Translations under genes and position numbers: made by a program
Shown here: piece by piece, positions 24,974 to 35,398 of the stretch
How the letters are laid out: every line of letters starts with the position of its first letter
Position numbering within the stretch: the stretch's first letter is position 1
From: Phenylobacterium sp. SCN 69-14
GTDB taxonomy: Bacteria > Pseudomonadota > Alphaproteobacteria > Caulobacterales > Caulobacteraceae
Length of the DNA stretch: 36,230 nt
Assembly (NCBI GenBank): GCA_001724985.1
Contig: MEEW01000004.1
Coordinates: 1 to 36,230 of the forward strand
Direction of reading: 5' to 3'
Notes under the pieces: generated by a model
Databases searched by the model: none
Told to the model about the DNA's origin: nothing
The model's input: only the letters and a program-made list of their open reading frames with translations

Positions 24974-26656
24974 ATGAGCGACGCCATCGAGACGGTCGAA
25001 CGCGAGGCGATGGAATACGACGTCGTGATCGTCGGGGCCGGCCCTTCGGGCCTGTCGGCGGCCATCCGCCTGAAGCAGCTCGCCGAGGCCGCCGGGACCG
25101 AGGTCTCCGTCGCCGTCCTGGAAAAAGGGTCCGAGGTCGGCGCCCACATCCTCTCCGGTGCGGTCATCGACCCCAAGGGCATCGATGAGCTGCTGCCCAA
25201 CTGGGAGGAGCTCGGCGTTCCGCTGGAGACCAAGGTCACCCGCGACAAGTTCGTGATCCTGGGCCCGCATGGCGACCTCGACATCTCCTGGCTGCCCTTC
25301 CCCAAGTGGATGCTGAACCACGGCAACTACATCGCCTCGCTGGGCAATGTCTGCCGCTCGCTGGCCCAGCACGCCGAGGCGCTCGGCGTCGAGATCTATC
25401 CCGGCATGGCCGCGTCCGAGGTGGTCTATAACGAGGACGGCTCGGTGAAGGGCGTCGTCGCCGGCGTGTTCGGCATCGACAAGGACGGCAATCAGACCGC
25501 CGACTACCAGCCGGGCATCGAACTCCACGCCAAGTACACCTTCATCGGCGAGGGCGTGCGCGGCTCGCTGGCCAAGCAGCTCCAGGCGCGCTTCGGCCTC
25601 ACCAACGGCCGCGAACCGCAGAAGTTCGGCATCGGCATCAAGGAACTCTGGCAGGTGCCGGACGAGAACTTCGAGCCGGGCCTCACCCAGCACAGCTTCG
25701 GCTGGCCGCTCGACAACACCACCGGCGGCGGCTCGTTCATGTACCACTTCGGGGACAACTACGTGGCCATCGGCTTCGTGGTGCACCTGAACTACAAGAA
25801 CCCCTGGCTCTCGCCGTTCGACGAGTTCCAGCGTTTCAAGACCCACCCGGCGATTCGCGGCTATCTGGAAGGCGGCAAGCGTATCGCCTATGGCGCGCGC
25901 GCCATCACCGAGGGCGGCTCGCAGTCTCTGCCCCAGCTCTATTTCCCCGGCGGCGTGCTGCTGGGCTGCTCGGCCGGCATGGTCAACGTCCCGCGCATCA
26001 AGGGCAGCCACAACGCGGTCAAGAGCGGCATGATGGCCGCCGAGGCCGCCTTCGAGGCGATCTCCGCCGGCCGGTCCAGCGACGAGCTCGTCGCCTACGA
26101 GGCCGCCTACAAGAAGTCGTGGATCCACAAGGAGCTGTGGGCCGTCCGCAACTTCAAGCCGCTGTGGTCGAAGTTCGGCACCATTCCGGGCATCGTGCTC
26201 GGCGGCGCCGACGCCATGATCGCCAATCTCCTCGGCGGGTGGTCGCCCTGGGGCACGCTGAAGCACGGCAAGTCGGACGCCGAATCGACGGGCCTGGCCA
26301 AGGACTACAAGCCGATCGTCTATCCGAAGCCGGACAACGAGTTCAGCTTCGACAAGCTGTCCTCGGTCTTCCTGTCCTCGACCAATCACGACGAGAACCA
26401 GCCGGCCCACCTGAAGCTGAAGGACCCCAAGGTTCCGATCGAGGTGAACCTGCCGCGCTACGGCGAACCGGCCCGCCTGTTCTGCCCGGCCGGCGTCTAC
26501 GAGGTGCTCTACGACGAGCAGGGGAACAACCCGCGGTTCCAGATCAACTTCCAGAACTGCGTCCACTGCAAGACCTGCGACATCAAGGACCCGTCCCAGA
26601 ACATCAACTGGACCACCCCCCAAGGCGGCGACGGCCCCAACTACCCGAACATGTAG
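24974..26656 (+). CDS. Electron transfer flavoprotein-ubiquinone oxidoreductase
   Basis: YDVVIVGAGPSGLSAAIRLKQLA...EVGAHILSGAVIDPKGIDELLPNW...; C-terminal CVHCKTCDIKDPSQNINWTTPQGGDGPNYPNM. Confidence 0.96.
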   Translation: MSDAIETVEREAMEYDVVIVGAGPSGLSAAIRLKQLAEAAGTEVSVAVLEKGSEVGAHILSGAVIDPKGIDELLPNWEELGVPLETKVTRDKFVILGPHGDLDISWLPFPKWMLNHGNYIASLGNVCRSLAQHAEALGVEIYPGMAASEVVYNEDGSVKGVVAGVFGIDKDGNQTADYQPGIELHAKYTFIGEGVRGSLAKQLQARFGLTNGREPQKFGIGIKELWQVPDENFEPGLTQHSFGWPLDNTTGGGSFMYHFGDNYVAIGFVVHLNYKNPWLSPFDEFQRFKTHPAIRGYLEGGKRIAYGARAITEGGSQSLPQLYFPGGVLLGCSAGMVNVPRIKGSHNAVKSGMMAAEAAFEAISAGRSSDELVAYEAAYKKSWIHKELWAVRNFKPLWSKFGTIPGIVLGGADAMIANLLGGWSPWGTLKHGKSDAESTGLAKDYKPIVYPKPDNEFSFDKLSSVFLSSTNHDENQPAHLKLKDPKVPIEVNLPRYGEPARLFCPAGVYEVLYDEQGNNPRFQINFQNCVHCKTCDIKDPSQNINWTTPQGGDGPNYPNM

Positions 26657-26703
26657 GTCCCAATCCTTGCCCCTTGCGGGGGAGGAGGATTGCATACGGG
26701 GGT

Positions 26704-26836
26704 GTCATCCCGGTTTGCGAAGCAAGACCGGGACCTATGAACACATGCGGTTCAGAAGCCGTCTCGGTGGTGCAAGAGCCTGAAAGCTCAGGTGTTCATG
26801 GATCCCGGACAAGCGCTGCGCGCTTTCCGGGACGAC
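26704..26836. repeat. 133-bp REP/MITE-like nested palindromic element, copy 2
   Basis: GTCATCCCGGTTTGCGAAGCAAGACCGGGACC...ATGGATCCCGG...CCGGGACGAC; internal GAACAC/GTGTTC inverted repeat. Confidence 0.75.
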
Positions 26837-27023
26837 ATGCGAGGGGGGCTGCCGCCGCTTATCCGCGCCATATGCGACAGCCCTGCGCAGGGCGGCCTGC
26901 AGAGATTGCGGTCCCCTCGGTCAGCCATTCGGCTGACGGCTCTTCCAGCGGGGGAACAACTTAACGCCCCCGCCGGGCCGCTGCCGCCTTGAACTCGCCG
27001 TGGAAAGCCGCAAGGGTCGGCCC

Positions 27024-28730
27024 ATGCGCCGTCTGCTTGTCGCCATCGCCCCGCTTGTCATGCTCTCCGCCTGCGCGACCGCGCCGCGGCAGGAACTGTC
27101 CTGGACCCCGCCGACCCAGCTTGGCATGGGCGGCTCGGCCTATGGGGCCTTCCTTGCCGGCCAGGGGGCGCTGAACGACGGCGCCGGCGCCGAGGCGGCC
27201 GCCTATTTCGCCCGCGCCGAGATCGAGGGCGGGGCCAGCGACATGCTGCGCGACCGCGCCTTCACCGCCGCCGTTCTGGCCGGCGACATCACCAAGGCCG
27301 CGGCCTTGGCGCCCGACGGCCCGGAGGCCTCGGAGGCGACCAAGCGCCTGGGCAAGGTGGTCCAGGCCGTCGAACTCATGGCCGTGAACAAGGGCAAGGA
27401 CGCTCACGCCCTGCTCGCCGGCGATTCGATCGGCTTTCCGCACCGCGGCGTCGCGGCCCTGCTCAGTCCCTGGGCCGCGGCCATGGCCGGCGACCGGGAA
27501 GGCTCCCTGGTGCGGCCCGAAATGCGCGGCGACCGGGTGGTCGACTATTTCGGCCAGCTCGGCCAAGCCTATCTCTACGAGCGCGCGCGCCGCTACGACG
27601 AGGCCGAGACCGATTTCAAGGCCCTAACCGGCGGCGAGACGCCCGGCGATATCGCCGTCCTCGCCTATGGCGGCTTCCTGGAGCGGCGAGGCCGCCGGCC
27701 CGAGGCCATCGCCCTCTACGACCGGGGCCTCGCCGTCCAGCCGCTCAGCGAATCCCTGACCCTGGCCAAGGCGCGCGCCGTCGCCGGCAAGCCCGCCCCG
27801 CCGCCCCCGACCCTGCGCGAGGGCGCCGCCCAGGTGTTGATCGCCCCGGCCGCGGCCATGCTGGCGGCCAAGCAGCAACAGCTCGGCCTGGCCTATCTGC
27901 GCCTGGCCCTGCGCCTCGACCCGGCCCGCAACGAGGCGTGGCTGATGGTCGGGGACATCATGGAGGCGGCCGGCGACGTCGAAGGCGCGCGCCAGGCCTA
28001 TTCGAAGCCCAGGCCCGGCGCGCCGGAGTTCAGCAGCGCCCGCACCAAGCTCGCCTGGAGCTACCAGAACGCCAAGCAGCCGGACGTGGCGCTGAAGATG
28101 GCGCAGGAGGCGGCCGCCACCGGCGATCGCGAGGCCCGCATCACCTATGCCGACCTGCTCCGCGCCAACGACCGCTACGCCGAATCCGCCGAGTTGATGA
28201 GCGGGCTGATCGCCGAGACGCCGTCGCCCGACTGGCGCCTGCTCTACATGCGCGGGGTCGCCTATGAGCGCTCCGGGCGCTGGCCGCAGGCCGAGGCCGA
28301 TTTCCAGGCGGCGCTGAAGATCCGGCCCGACGAGCCCGAACTGCTCAACTATCTCGGCTACACCTGGATCGACCGAGGCGAGCACCTGGCCGAGGCCCTG
28401 GGCATGGTCGAGCGGGCGGTCGCCGCCAATCCGCAGTCGGGGGCCATGGTCGACTCGCTCGGCTGGGCCCACTACCGGCTCGGCGACTACAAGAAGGCCG
28501 TGCAACTGCTCGAACAGGCGGTCGAGCTGGAGGCCGGCGATCCGGAGATCAACAACCACCTGGGCGACGCCTACTGGCGCGTCGGGCGGCGGATCGAGGC
28601 CGAGTATCAGTGGAAGCGCGTCCTGACCCTGGCGCCCGACGCCAAGATCAAGGCCGATGTCGACGAAAAGCTCGCCTCCGGCCAGGGGCCGAAGGGCCCG
28701 TCGGCCGCGCCCAAGGTGGCGGGGAACTAG
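27024..28730 (+). CDS. TPR-repeat lipoprotein
   Basis: Lipobox VMLSACATAP; repeated TPR motifs (RWPQAEADFQAALKIRPDEPELLNYLGYTWIDRG; GDYKKAVQLLEQAVELEAGDPEINNHLGDAYWRVGR). Confidence 0.9.
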   Translation: MRRLLVAIAPLVMLSACATAPRQELSWTPPTQLGMGGSAYGAFLAGQGALNDGAGAEAAAYFARAEIEGGASDMLRDRAFTAAVLAGDITKAAALAPDGPEASEATKRLGKVVQAVELMAVNKGKDAHALLAGDSIGFPHRGVAALLSPWAAAMAGDREGSLVRPEMRGDRVVDYFGQLGQAYLYERARRYDEAETDFKALTGGETPGDIAVLAYGGFLERRGRRPEAIALYDRGLAVQPLSESLTLAKARAVAGKPAPPPPTLREGAAQVLIAPAAAMLAAKQQQLGLAYLRLALRLDPARNEAWLMVGDIMEAAGDVEGARQAYSKPRPGAPEFSSARTKLAWSYQNAKQPDVALKMAQEAAATGDREARITYADLLRANDRYAESAELMSGLIAETPSPDWRLLYMRGVAYERSGRWPQAEADFQAALKIRPDEPELLNYLGYTWIDRGEHLAEALGMVERAVAANPQSGAMVDSLGWAHYRLGDYKKAVQLLEQAVELEAGDPEINNHLGDAYWRVGRRIEAEYQWKRVLTLAPDAKIKADVDEKLASGQGPKGPSAAPKVAGN

Positions 28731-28737
28731 CGGTCCC

Positions 28738-29625
28738 ATGCGCCTGACCGCCTTCGCCCCGGCGAAGATCAACCTCTTCCTGCACGTCGGCGCGCCGGGC
28801 GGCGACGGCTATCATCCGCTGTGCAGCCTGATGGTGTTCGCCGATGTCGGCGACCGCCTGGCCCTGCACGACGCCGACGTCCTGTCGGTCCGCGTCCACG
28901 GCGCCTTCGCCGCCGATCTGGCGGGGGAGGGGGACAACCTCGTCCTGCGCGCGGCCCGCGCGCTGCTGGCCCGCGCCCGCGGCCCCCAGCCGCCGGTCGG
29001 GATCCTGCTGGACAAGGCCCTGCCGGTGGCCGCCGGCCTCGGCGGCGGCTCCAGCGACGCCGGTGCGGCCCTGCGCCTGCTCCGTGACGCCCTCGGCCTG
29101 CCGGTGGACGAGGCGGGGCTTGAGGAGGTCGCCGCCTCGCTGGGCGCCGATGGGGCAGCCTGTTTCCACGCCGCTCCCGTCCTCGCCGAAGGGCGCGGCG
29201 AGCGGCTCTCGCCGGCGCCCGGCCTGCCGCCGATCGAGGCGGTGCTGGTTAATCCCGGGGTCCAGGTCTCGACCCCGGACGTCTATCGCGCCCTCGACGC
29301 CTCGGCCGCGTTCGGCGACGTCGCGCCTCCGCCCATGCCGCCGGCCTTCGAGAGCGTGGAGGAACTGGCCGCCTGGCTCGGTTTCACCCGCAACGACCTG
29401 GAGGCGCCGGCCATCGCCCTGGCCCCGGCCATCGGCGACGTGCTCGCCGTCCTGTGCGCCGAGCCGCAGGTGCTGTTCGCCCGCATGTCCGGTTCGGGGG
29501 CCACCTGTTTCGCCATCTGCCCCGGTGACCTGGAGGCGAGCGCCCTGGCCGAGCAGCTTGGCGCCCTGCGCCCAGACTGGTGGGTCGCCCGCTGCCGCCT
29601 CGGCGGCCCCTGGCCCGAAGCCTGA
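28738..29625 (+). CDS. ispE: 4-diphosphocytidyl-2-C-methyl-D-erythritol kinase
   Basis: FAPAKINLFLHVGAPGGDGYHPLCSLMVFAD...KALPVAAGLGGGSSDAGAALRLL...FARMSGSGATCFAIC. Confidence 0.95.
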   Translation: MRLTAFAPAKINLFLHVGAPGGDGYHPLCSLMVFADVGDRLALHDADVLSVRVHGAFAADLAGEGDNLVLRAARALLARARGPQPPVGILLDKALPVAAGLGGGSSDAGAALRLLRDALGLPVDEAGLEEVAASLGADGAACFHAAPVLAEGRGERLSPAPGLPPIEAVLVNPGVQVSTPDVYRALDASAAFGDVAPPPMPPAFESVEELAAWLGFTRNDLEAPAIALAPAIGDVLAVLCAEPQVLFARMSGSGATCFAICPGDLEASALAEQLGALRPDWWVARCRLGGPWPEA

Positions 29626-29637
29626 TCCCATAAACGA

Positions 29638-29667
29638 GAACAGGGGCCCCGCATGGGACCCCTGTTC
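29638..29667. terminator. Hairpin between convergent ispE and amtB, probable bidirectional terminator
   Basis: GAACAGGGGCCCC-gcat-GGGACCCCTGTTC, 12/13 paired. Confidence 0.6.
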
Positions 29668-29701
29668 CGCTCCCCCCAGAGCGCTCCCCAGAGCGCGGCC
29701 G

Positions 29702-31015
29702 TCAGTCGTGCAGGGCTTCGCCGTGCTGCGACATGTCCAGGCCTTCGACCTCGGCCTCGTCGCCGACCCGCAGGCCGATGGTGTACTTGACGATCATCAG
29801 CAGGATGAAGGTCCCGATCGCCGTGAAGCCGATGGTCACCGCCACGCCGTAGAGCTGGGTGACCAGGTTGGCGCCTTCGCCCAGGCTGTTGACCTTCGGG
29901 TCGGCCAGCACGCCGGTCAGCAGGGCGCCGGCGATCCCGGCCAGGCCGTGCACGCCGAAGGCGTCCAGGCTGTCGTCGTACTTCAGGAGCCGCTTCAGCC
30001 ACACCGCGCCGAAATAGCCCGCTGCGCCGCCGGCGAGGCCGACGATCAGCGCCCCTTGCGGGTTCACGAAGCCGGCGGCCGGGGTGATGGCCACCAGGCC
30101 GGCGACCGCGCCCGAGGCCAGGCCCAGCATGCCGGGCTTCTTGCGCTCGACCCACTCGATCAGCATCCAGGTGACGCCGGCCGCCCCGGTCGCGACCTGG
30201 GTGTTCAGCATCGCCACGCCCGCCAGGGCGTTCGAAGCCACCGCCGAGCCGGCGTTGAAGCCGAACCAGCCGACCCACAGCAGGCTGGCGCCGATCATGG
30301 TCAGCACCAGGTTGTGCGGCGCCATGTTCTCAGAGCCGTAGCCCTTGCGGCGTCCGAGCACGAGCGCGCAGACCAGGCCCGCGACCCCGGCGTTGATGTG
30401 CACCACGGTCCCGCCGGCGAAGTCCAGCACGCCGGCCCCGCCCAGGAAGCCGCCGCCCCACACCGCATGCGCGGTCGGCGCATAGACCAGCAGCGACCAC
30501 AGCACGGTGAAGACCAGCACCGCCGAGAACTTGATGCGCTCGGCATAGGCGCCGGCGATCAGCGCCGGGGTGATGATCGCGAAGGTCATCTGGAACATCA
30601 CAAACACCGATTCCGGGATGGTCGCGGCCAGGCCGTTGGTGCTCTCCATCGTCACCCCGCCCAGGAAGGCGTTGCCCAGGCCGCCGATGACCGCGTTCAG
30701 CCCCTCGTTGGGGTTGGCGCCGAAGGCCAGCGAATAGCCGGCGACCATCCACACCACCGAGATCACGCAGGCGATGGCGAAGGACTGGGCCACCGTGGCG
30801 ATCACGTTCTTGCGGCGCACCATGCCGCCGTAGAACAGGGCCAGGCCCGGAATGGTCATCATCAGCACCAGGGCCGTCGAAGTCAGCACCCAGGCGGTGT
30901 CGCCGCTGTCCAACGCTGGCGCGGCGTCCTGGGCGAAGGCCGCCGGAGCGAGCATCGCCGCCCCGATCGCCAGGCTCGCCAGTCCCGCCAGCTTGGTGAA
31001 TCCCGTTCTTTTCAT
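29702..31015 (-). CDS. amtB: Ammonium transporter
   Basis: Signal peptide; DTAWVLTSTALVLMMTIPGLALFYGGMVRRKNV...FNAGSAVASNALAGVAMLNTQ...FGVHGLAGIAGALLTGV. Confidence 0.96.
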   Translation of the reverse strand: MKRTGFTKLAGLASLAIGAAMLAPAAFAQDAAPALDSGDTAWVLTSTALVLMMTIPGLALFYGGMVRRKNVIATVAQSFAIACVISVVWMVAGYSLAFGANPNEGLNAVIGGLGNAFLGGVTMESTNGLAATIPESVFVMFQMTFAIITPALIAGAYAERIKFSAVLVFTVLWSLLVYAPTAHAVWGGGFLGGAGVLDFAGGTVVHINAGVAGLVCALVLGRRKGYGSENMAPHNLVLTMIGASLLWVGWFGFNAGSAVASNALAGVAMLNTQVATGAAGVTWMLIEWVERKKPGMLGLASGAVAGLVAITPAAGFVNPQGALIVGLAGGAAGYFGAVWLKRLLKYDDSLDAFGVHGLAGIAGALLTGVLADPKVNSLGEGANLVTQLYGVAVTIGFTAIGTFILLMIVKYTIGLRVGDEAEVEGLDMSQHGEALHD

Positions 31016-31053
31016 CTGTCGCAATCCCCTTGATTCTCTATGTCCGGCGCGCG

Positions 31054-31491
<438 letters not shown>

Positions 31492-31548
31492 CTAGGGCGC
31501 TGAGCACGTTCGGCGGGCCGACTGCGCGCAGCCGGCGCTCGAAAAGGC

Positions 31549-31573
31549 GGCGCCCGCGTAATGCGTGGGCGCC
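31549..31573. repeat. Inverted repeat upstream of glnK
   Basis: GGCGCCCGCG-taatg-CGTGGGCGCC, 9/10 arm match. Confidence 0.4.
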
Positions 31574-31724
31574 CGCGGCCCCCGGCGCCCAAAAATCGGG
31601 CGAAATGGCCTGCCACGGCCTTCCGGACCCCGCCTGCGATGGGGAACCAAGCCGCACGCCGGGCGCTTGAACCTCACGCAGCCTGGCTTGCCCGGGCCGC
31701 CTTGAGATTGAGACGAGGACGAAG

Positions 31725-32090
31725 ATGATCAGGACCCTGCTCACCGCCGCCGCGGCGACCGCCTTGCTCGCCGGCGCGGCCTACGCCCAGGATGCTTCCA
31801 CCCAGGAGCAGTCCCCGGCCCAGACCCACAGCGACATGCCCGCGCCGCCGGCGCCGGACACCGCCGTCAATCCGCCGGCCGACTCCATGGCCGCCCCGCC
31901 GCCTCCGGCCGCAGGGATGCAGACCACCGGCCCGGCCAGTCCCGACGCCGTCGCCGCCGGGGTTCCGGCCTCGGCCACCGTCACCACGGCCACCGTGACC
32001 AACGGCCCGGTCGCCGACACGCCGGAGAACCGGGCCAAGTACACGCCCCTGTCCCACGCAGGGAAACGCAGCAAGGCGGCGGGGAACTAG
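31725..32090 (+). CDS. Small exported Ala/Pro-rich hypothetical protein
   Basis: Signal peptide [23 protein letters not shown]; low-complexity body; followed by a terminator. Confidence 0.75.
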   Translation: MIRTLLTAAAATALLAGAAYAQDASTQEQSPAQTHSDMPAPPAPDTAVNPPADSMAAPPPPAAGMQTTGPASPDAVAAGVPASATVTTATVTNGPVADTPENRAKYTPLSHAGKRSKAAGN

Positions 32091-32118
32091 AGCCAGCCAT
32101 TCCGCCTTGAAGCGAAGG

Positions 32119-32150
32119 TCGGCGGGCCCTATGGTCCGCCGACTTTTTTG
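32119..32150 (+). terminator. Rho-independent terminator directly upstream of glyQ
   Basis: GTCGGCGGGCC-ctat-GGTCCGCCGAC-TTTTTT (10/11 paired). Confidence 0.85.
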
Positions 32151-32169
32151 CGCCTGCGAAACCAGCTCG

Positions 32170-33096
32170 ATGCCATCCGACAAGCCGCTTTCGTTTCAGG
32201 GTCTTATCCTGAAGCTTCATGACTATTGGAGCCGCCAGGGCTGCGTGATTCTGCAGCCTCACGACGTCGAGGTGGGCGCGGGCACCCTTCATCCGGCCAC
32301 GGTGCTTCGCGCCCTGGGCCCCAAGCCGTGGCGCGCGGCCTATGTGCAGCCCTCGCGCCGCCCGGCCGACGGCCGCTATGGCGAGAACCCCAACCGCCTG
32401 CAGCACTATTATCAGTATCAGGTGATCCTGAAGCCGAACCCCGACAACCTGCAGGAGCTCTATCTGGGCAGCCTGGAGGCGATCGGCCTCGACACCCGCC
32501 TGCACGACATCAGGTTTGTCGAGGACGACTGGGAAAACCCGACGGTCGGCGCCTGGGGCCTCGGCTGGGAGGTCTGGTGCGACGGGATGGAAGTCACCCA
32601 GTACACCTACTTCCAGCAGGTGGGCGGCCTGGACGTCTCCCCCGTGGCCGGCGAGCTGACCTATGGCCTGGAGCGCCTGGCCATGTATCTGCAGAACGTC
32701 GATCATTTCACCGACCTGGCCTTCAACGACCCCGACGGCCCGCTGCCCATGACCTATGGCGACGTCTTCCTGGAGAACGAGCGCCAGCAGTCGGAAGCCA
32801 ACTTCCATCTCTATGACGTCGAGACGCTGAAGCGGCAGTTCGCGGACATGGAGCGCCAGGTGCCGCGCCTGCTCGAGGGCAGGGGGCCGCAGGGCCAGCG
32901 CACCGTGTTGCCGGCCTACGACCACGTGCTGAAGGCCAGCCACCTCTTCAATCTCATGGACGCCCGCGGCGCCATCGCCGTGGCCGAGCGCCAGAGCTAT
33001 ATCGGCCGCATCCGCGACCTCACCCGCATGTGCGCCGAGGCCTGGGTGGAGAACGAGGGGGCCAATCACGTCTCCGCCGAGGCGGTGAAGGCCTGA
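32170..33096 (+). CDS. glyQ: Glycyl-tRNA synthetase alpha subunit
   Basis: [83 protein letters not shown]. Confidence 0.97.
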   Translation: MPSDKPLSFQGLILKLHDYWSRQGCVILQPHDVEVGAGTLHPATVLRALGPKPWRAAYVQPSRRPADGRYGENPNRLQHYYQYQVILKPNPDNLQELYLGSLEAIGLDTRLHDIRFVEDDWENPTVGAWGLGWEVWCDGMEVTQYTYFQQVGGLDVSPVAGELTYGLERLAMYLQNVDHFTDLAFNDPDGPLPMTYGDVFLENERQQSEANFHLYDVETLKRQFADMERQVPRLLEGRGPQGQRTVLPAYDHVLKASHLFNLMDARGAIAVAERQSYIGRIRDLTRMCAEAWVENEGANHVSAEAVKA

Positions 33097-33098
33097 CC

Positions 33099-35381
33099 AT
33101 GCCCCAGCTTCTGATCGAACTGTTCTCCGAAGAGATTCCCGCGCGCATGCAGGTCCAGGCCGCGCGCGACCTCGACCGCATGGTGCGCGAGCGCCTGGCC
33201 GAGCAGGGCCTGCTGCCCGAGGGCCTCAAGACCTTCGCCGGCCCCCGTCGCCTGACCCTGGCGGCCGAGGGCCTGCCGGCCGCGCAGGGTGACCGTCACG
33301 AGGAGCGCAAGGGCCCGCGCGTCGGCGCGCCGGACGCCGCCATCGAAGGCTTCCTGCGCTCGACCGGCCTTTCCCGCGACCAGCTCGTGGAGAAGGACGG
33401 CGTCTGGTTCGCCCACATCCACCGCAAGGGCCGCCCGACCCCCGAGATCGTCGCCGAGATCCTCGACCACGTGATCCGCAACTTCCCCTGGCCCAAGTCG
33501 ATGACCTGGGGGACGGGAACCCTGCGCTGGGTGCGGCCGCTGAAGCGGATCGTCTTCCTGTTCGACGGCCAGGTCGTGCCGCTGAACCTCGACGGGATCG
33601 AGGCCGGCGACGTGACCGAGGGCCACCGCTTCATGGGCTCGGGCAAGCCCTTCAAGGTCAAGGATTTCGAGAGCTACCGCGACAAGCTGGCCGCTCACTT
33701 CGTCATCCTCGACGTCGAGGAGCGCAAGGACCGCATCATGGACGGGGCGCGCACCCTCTGCTTTGCGCGCAATCTCGAACTGGTCGATGACGACGGCCTG
33801 CTGGACGAGGTCGCGGGCCTGGCCGAGTGGCCGACCCCGGTGCTGGGCGACATGGACCCGGCCTTCCTCGACCTGCCGCCCGAGGTGATCCGCACCTCCA
33901 TGCGCACCCACCAGAAGTATTTCGCCGTCCGCCCGGCCGGCGAGGCGGGCGGCAAGCTCGCCCCGCACTTCATCACCGTCGCCAATATCGAGGCGCCCGA
34001 CGGCGGCAAGGAGATCGCCCGCGGCAACGCCAAGGTGCTGTCGGCGCGCCTGAACGACGCCCGCTTCTTCTGGGACGAGGATCGCAAGATCACGCTCGAG
34101 GAGCGCCTGGCGAAACTCTCCGGCGTCACCTTCCACGCCAGGCTCGGCACGCTCGCCGAGCGGGTGGAGCGGCTGGAACTGCTCGCCCGCGCCATCGCCC
34201 CGCGCGTCGGCGCGGATCCGGCCAAGGCGGTGCTGGCCGCCCATCTCTGCAAGGCCGACCTCGCCACCGGCATGGTCGGCGAGTTCCCCGAACTCCAGGG
34301 CCTGATGGGCGGCTACTACGCCCGCGAGGAGAAGATCAGCCCGGTCGTCGCCGACGCCATCCGCGATCACTACAAGCCGGTCGGGGCCGGCGACGAGGCG
34401 CCCGATACGCCCGTCACCATGGCGCTGGCCATCGCCGAGAAGCTCGACACCCTGACCGCCTTCTTCGCCATCGACGAAAAGCCGACCGGCTCGCGCGACC
34501 CCTACGCCCTGCGCCGCGCCGCCCTGGGCGTGATCCGCATCCTGCTGGGCTCGGAGGCCCGCGCCCCGATCCGCGAGCTGGTCGCCGACTGGTATCGCTC
34601 GCTGCGCTGCTATGTCGATCCGGGCCGGGCGCTCTACGTCTCGACCCGCCGCACCACCGGCTATCTCGGCCCGGCCTATCGTCGCCCCTCCGAGGTCTTC
34701 CAGACCTATGTCGAGGAGTTCGAGGACGCCCTGCTGGAGGGCGTGCCCTATGTCGTCTCCACCACCGAGGACTTCGACATCCGCTTCGACCGCTCGGCGG
34801 CCGCCGGCGAGGCGCCGGAAGGCGAAGTCCTGTACCAGTTCCGCCCCTATCCGGTGGTCGCCGACGAGGTGCTGGGCTTCATGGCCGATCGCCTGAAGGT
34901 CGCCCTGCGCGACCAGGGCAAGCGCCACGACCTGGTGGATGCGGTGTTCGCGCTCGGCGACGACGACCTGGTGCGGATCGTCGCGCGGGTCGAGGCGCTG
35001 GACGGCTTCCTCTCCGGCGCCGACGGCCAGAACCTGCTGGCCGGCTACAAGCGCGCCGGCAACATCCTCAAGGCCGAGGAGAAGAAGGGCGAGCTGCCCG
35101 CCGGCCCGGCCGTGGCCATGCCTGGCGCGCCGGCCGAGGAGGGGGCGCTGATCGCCGCCCTCGAAGCGGCCGAGCCTTCCGTGGCTCAGGCGTTGCAGCA
35201 GGAAGACTTCGCCGGGGCCATGCGCGCCCTTTCGGGACTGCGCGCGCCGGTTGACGCCTTTTTCGAGGCGGTTTTGGTGAACTCTGAGAACGCGGCGGAA
35301 CGTGATAACCGCCTGCGTCTTCTCGTGCAGGTTCGCGACCTGATGGAACGGGTCGCGGACTTCTCGCAAGTGACGGGCTAA
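33099..35381 (+). CDS. glyS: Glycyl-tRNA synthetase beta subunit
   Basis: MPQLLIELFSEEIPARMQVQAARDLDRMV...; LLVQVRDLMERVADFSQVTG C-terminus; follows glyQ. Confidence 0.96.
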   Translation: MPQLLIELFSEEIPARMQVQAARDLDRMVRERLAEQGLLPEGLKTFAGPRRLTLAAEGLPAAQGDRHEERKGPRVGAPDAAIEGFLRSTGLSRDQLVEKDGVWFAHIHRKGRPTPEIVAEILDHVIRNFPWPKSMTWGTGTLRWVRPLKRIVFLFDGQVVPLNLDGIEAGDVTEGHRFMGSGKPFKVKDFESYRDKLAAHFVILDVEERKDRIMDGARTLCFARNLELVDDDGLLDEVAGLAEWPTPVLGDMDPAFLDLPPEVIRTSMRTHQKYFAVRPAGEAGGKLAPHFITVANIEAPDGGKEIARGNAKVLSARLNDARFFWDEDRKITLEERLAKLSGVTFHARLGTLAERVERLELLARAIAPRVGADPAKAVLAAHLCKADLATGMVGEFPELQGLMGGYYAREEKISPVVADAIRDHYKPVGAGDEAPDTPVTMALAIAEKLDTLTAFFAIDEKPTGSRDPYALRRAALGVIRILLGSEARAPIRELVADWYRSLRCYVDPGRALYVSTRRTTGYLGPAYRRPSEVFQTYVEEFEDALLEGVPYVVSTTEDFDIRFDRSAAAGEAPEGEVLYQFRPYPVVADEVLGFMADRLKVALRDQGKRHDLVDAVFALGDDDLVRIVARVEALDGFLSGADGQNLLAGYKRAGNILKAEEKKGELPAGPAVAMPGAPAEEGALIAALEAAEPSVAQALQQEDFAGAMRALSGLRAPVDAFFEAVLVNSENAAERDNRLRLLVQVRDLMERVADFSQVTG

Positions 35382-35398
35382 AGGAGGCCTAGAAGGAC

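Noticed and set aside
33066-35369. 767-aa antisense ORF opposite glyS
   Set aside because: Shadow ORF with biased composition; glyS is clearly coding.
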